From: Pseudomonadota bacterium
Lineage (GTDB): Bacteria > Chloroflexota > UBA6077 > JAJPHF01
Reading direction: 5' to 3'
Assembly (NCBI GenBank): GCA_021325365.1
Contig: JAJPHF010000141.1
Location: 1-32,789 of the forward strand
Length of the DNA stretch: 32,789 bases
Shown piece after piece: positions 32,684-32,789 of the stretch. Every line of letters begins with the position of its first letter. Within the stretch, counting starts at the first letter, position 1. The translations under genes and the position numbers were made by a program. The notes below the pieces were generated by a model. The model worked only from the letters and a program-made list of their open reading frames with translations, was not told the origin of the DNA and did not search any database.

Positions 32684-32789
32684 GAACCGCCCCGGGTAGC
32701 GTGGAGGCTCCAACCTTTGAGAGGATGGAGTCATGAGCAAAGCTACACGATACCCGCCCGAGCTGCGGGAGCGCGCGATCCGGCTGGTG
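32684..32789 (+). mobile_element. left end of an IS3-like insertion sequence inserted in a CRISPR repeat (partial)
   Basis: The sequence switches abruptly from the CRISPR repeat to GAACCGCCCCGGGTAGCG, similar in style to IS3-family terminal inverted repeats. A transposase gene starts 49 bases in. The right end is outside the window. Confidence 0.7.
32733..32789 (+). CDS. transposase OrfA-like N-terminus (IS3-type, partial at right edge)
   Basis: The first 19 codons read MSKATRYPPELRERAIRLV, the standard opening of IS3-family OrfA helix-turn-helix proteins. GAGAGGATGGAG precedes the ATG. The rest lies beyond the window, so the family is inferred from a short segment plus the terminal sequence. 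Confidence 0.7.
   Translation, partial: MSKATRYPPELRERAIRLV

Overview
The window is about 33 kb of very GC-rich DNA that looks like a Chloroflexota (Chloroflexi) chromosome. The main clue is an ECF-type sigma factor next to a DUF5667-type membrane protein. Other clues are a sortase with an LPxTG-type partner protein, a cell-surface glycan export cluster, many GTG/TTG starts and 1-4 base gene overlaps, and abundant short palindromic repeats. This placement is an inference from gene content; no rRNA is present.

Left end, minus strand (about 4.83 kb to 1): a compact biosynthetic operon that runs off the left edge. It appears to start with a 55-residue peptide absent from simple ATG-based gene calls. 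This peptide has an acidic leader with a class I lanthipeptide-like FNLD motif and a Gly/Ser/Thr-only tail. A strong intercistronic hairpin follows, then an acyl-CoA-dehydrogenase-like enzyme, an adenylation enzyme, a carrier protein and an alpha/beta-hydrolase-fold protein. The adenylation pocket reads DLLYLALV, the code I recall for L-proline-activating enzymes that make pyrrole-2-carboxyl-S-carrier. The dehydrogenase has its likely catalytic Glu in the isovaleryl-CoA-dehydrogenase position. The hydrolase has lost the nucleophilic Ser. A peptide precursor plus a prolyl-to-pyrrol(in)yl carrier cassette is the best candidate here for an undescribed system.

5.0-11.2 kb, plus strand: housekeeping genes, namely a HIT-family hydrolase, a PAP2 phosphatase, succinate-CoA ligase beta and alpha (sucC, sucD) and valyl-tRNA synthetase (valS).

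24.4-11.2 kb, minus strand: one long co-directional series. It encodes an ECF-like sigma factor, a DUF5667-type membrane protein, a Wzt-like ABC ATPase, a methyltransferase, a fused GT2+GT4 glycosyltransferase, an MFS transporter and two large polytopic membrane proteins of GT-C/DUF2142 type. This looks like a polysaccharide or glycan assembly and export locus, but no permease partner for the ABC ATPase is visible. Palindromic repeats have entered valS, the glycosyltransferase and the Wzt gene in frame and now encode linkers.

24.5-29.6 kb: a Trm112-like small protein, a subtilisin-like secreted protease with four C-terminal repeats, and a divergent pair made of a sortase and an LPPTG-anchored surface protein.

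29.8-32.8 kb: a decayed mobile region. A tRNA-Lys(CTT) with a good promoter and terminator is followed by a broken tyrosine recombinase. A degenerate ISL3-family element with three in-frame stops comes next, then a short CRISPR array whose fourth repeat is cut by another insertion sequence. That element's transposase start codon lies just before the right edge.
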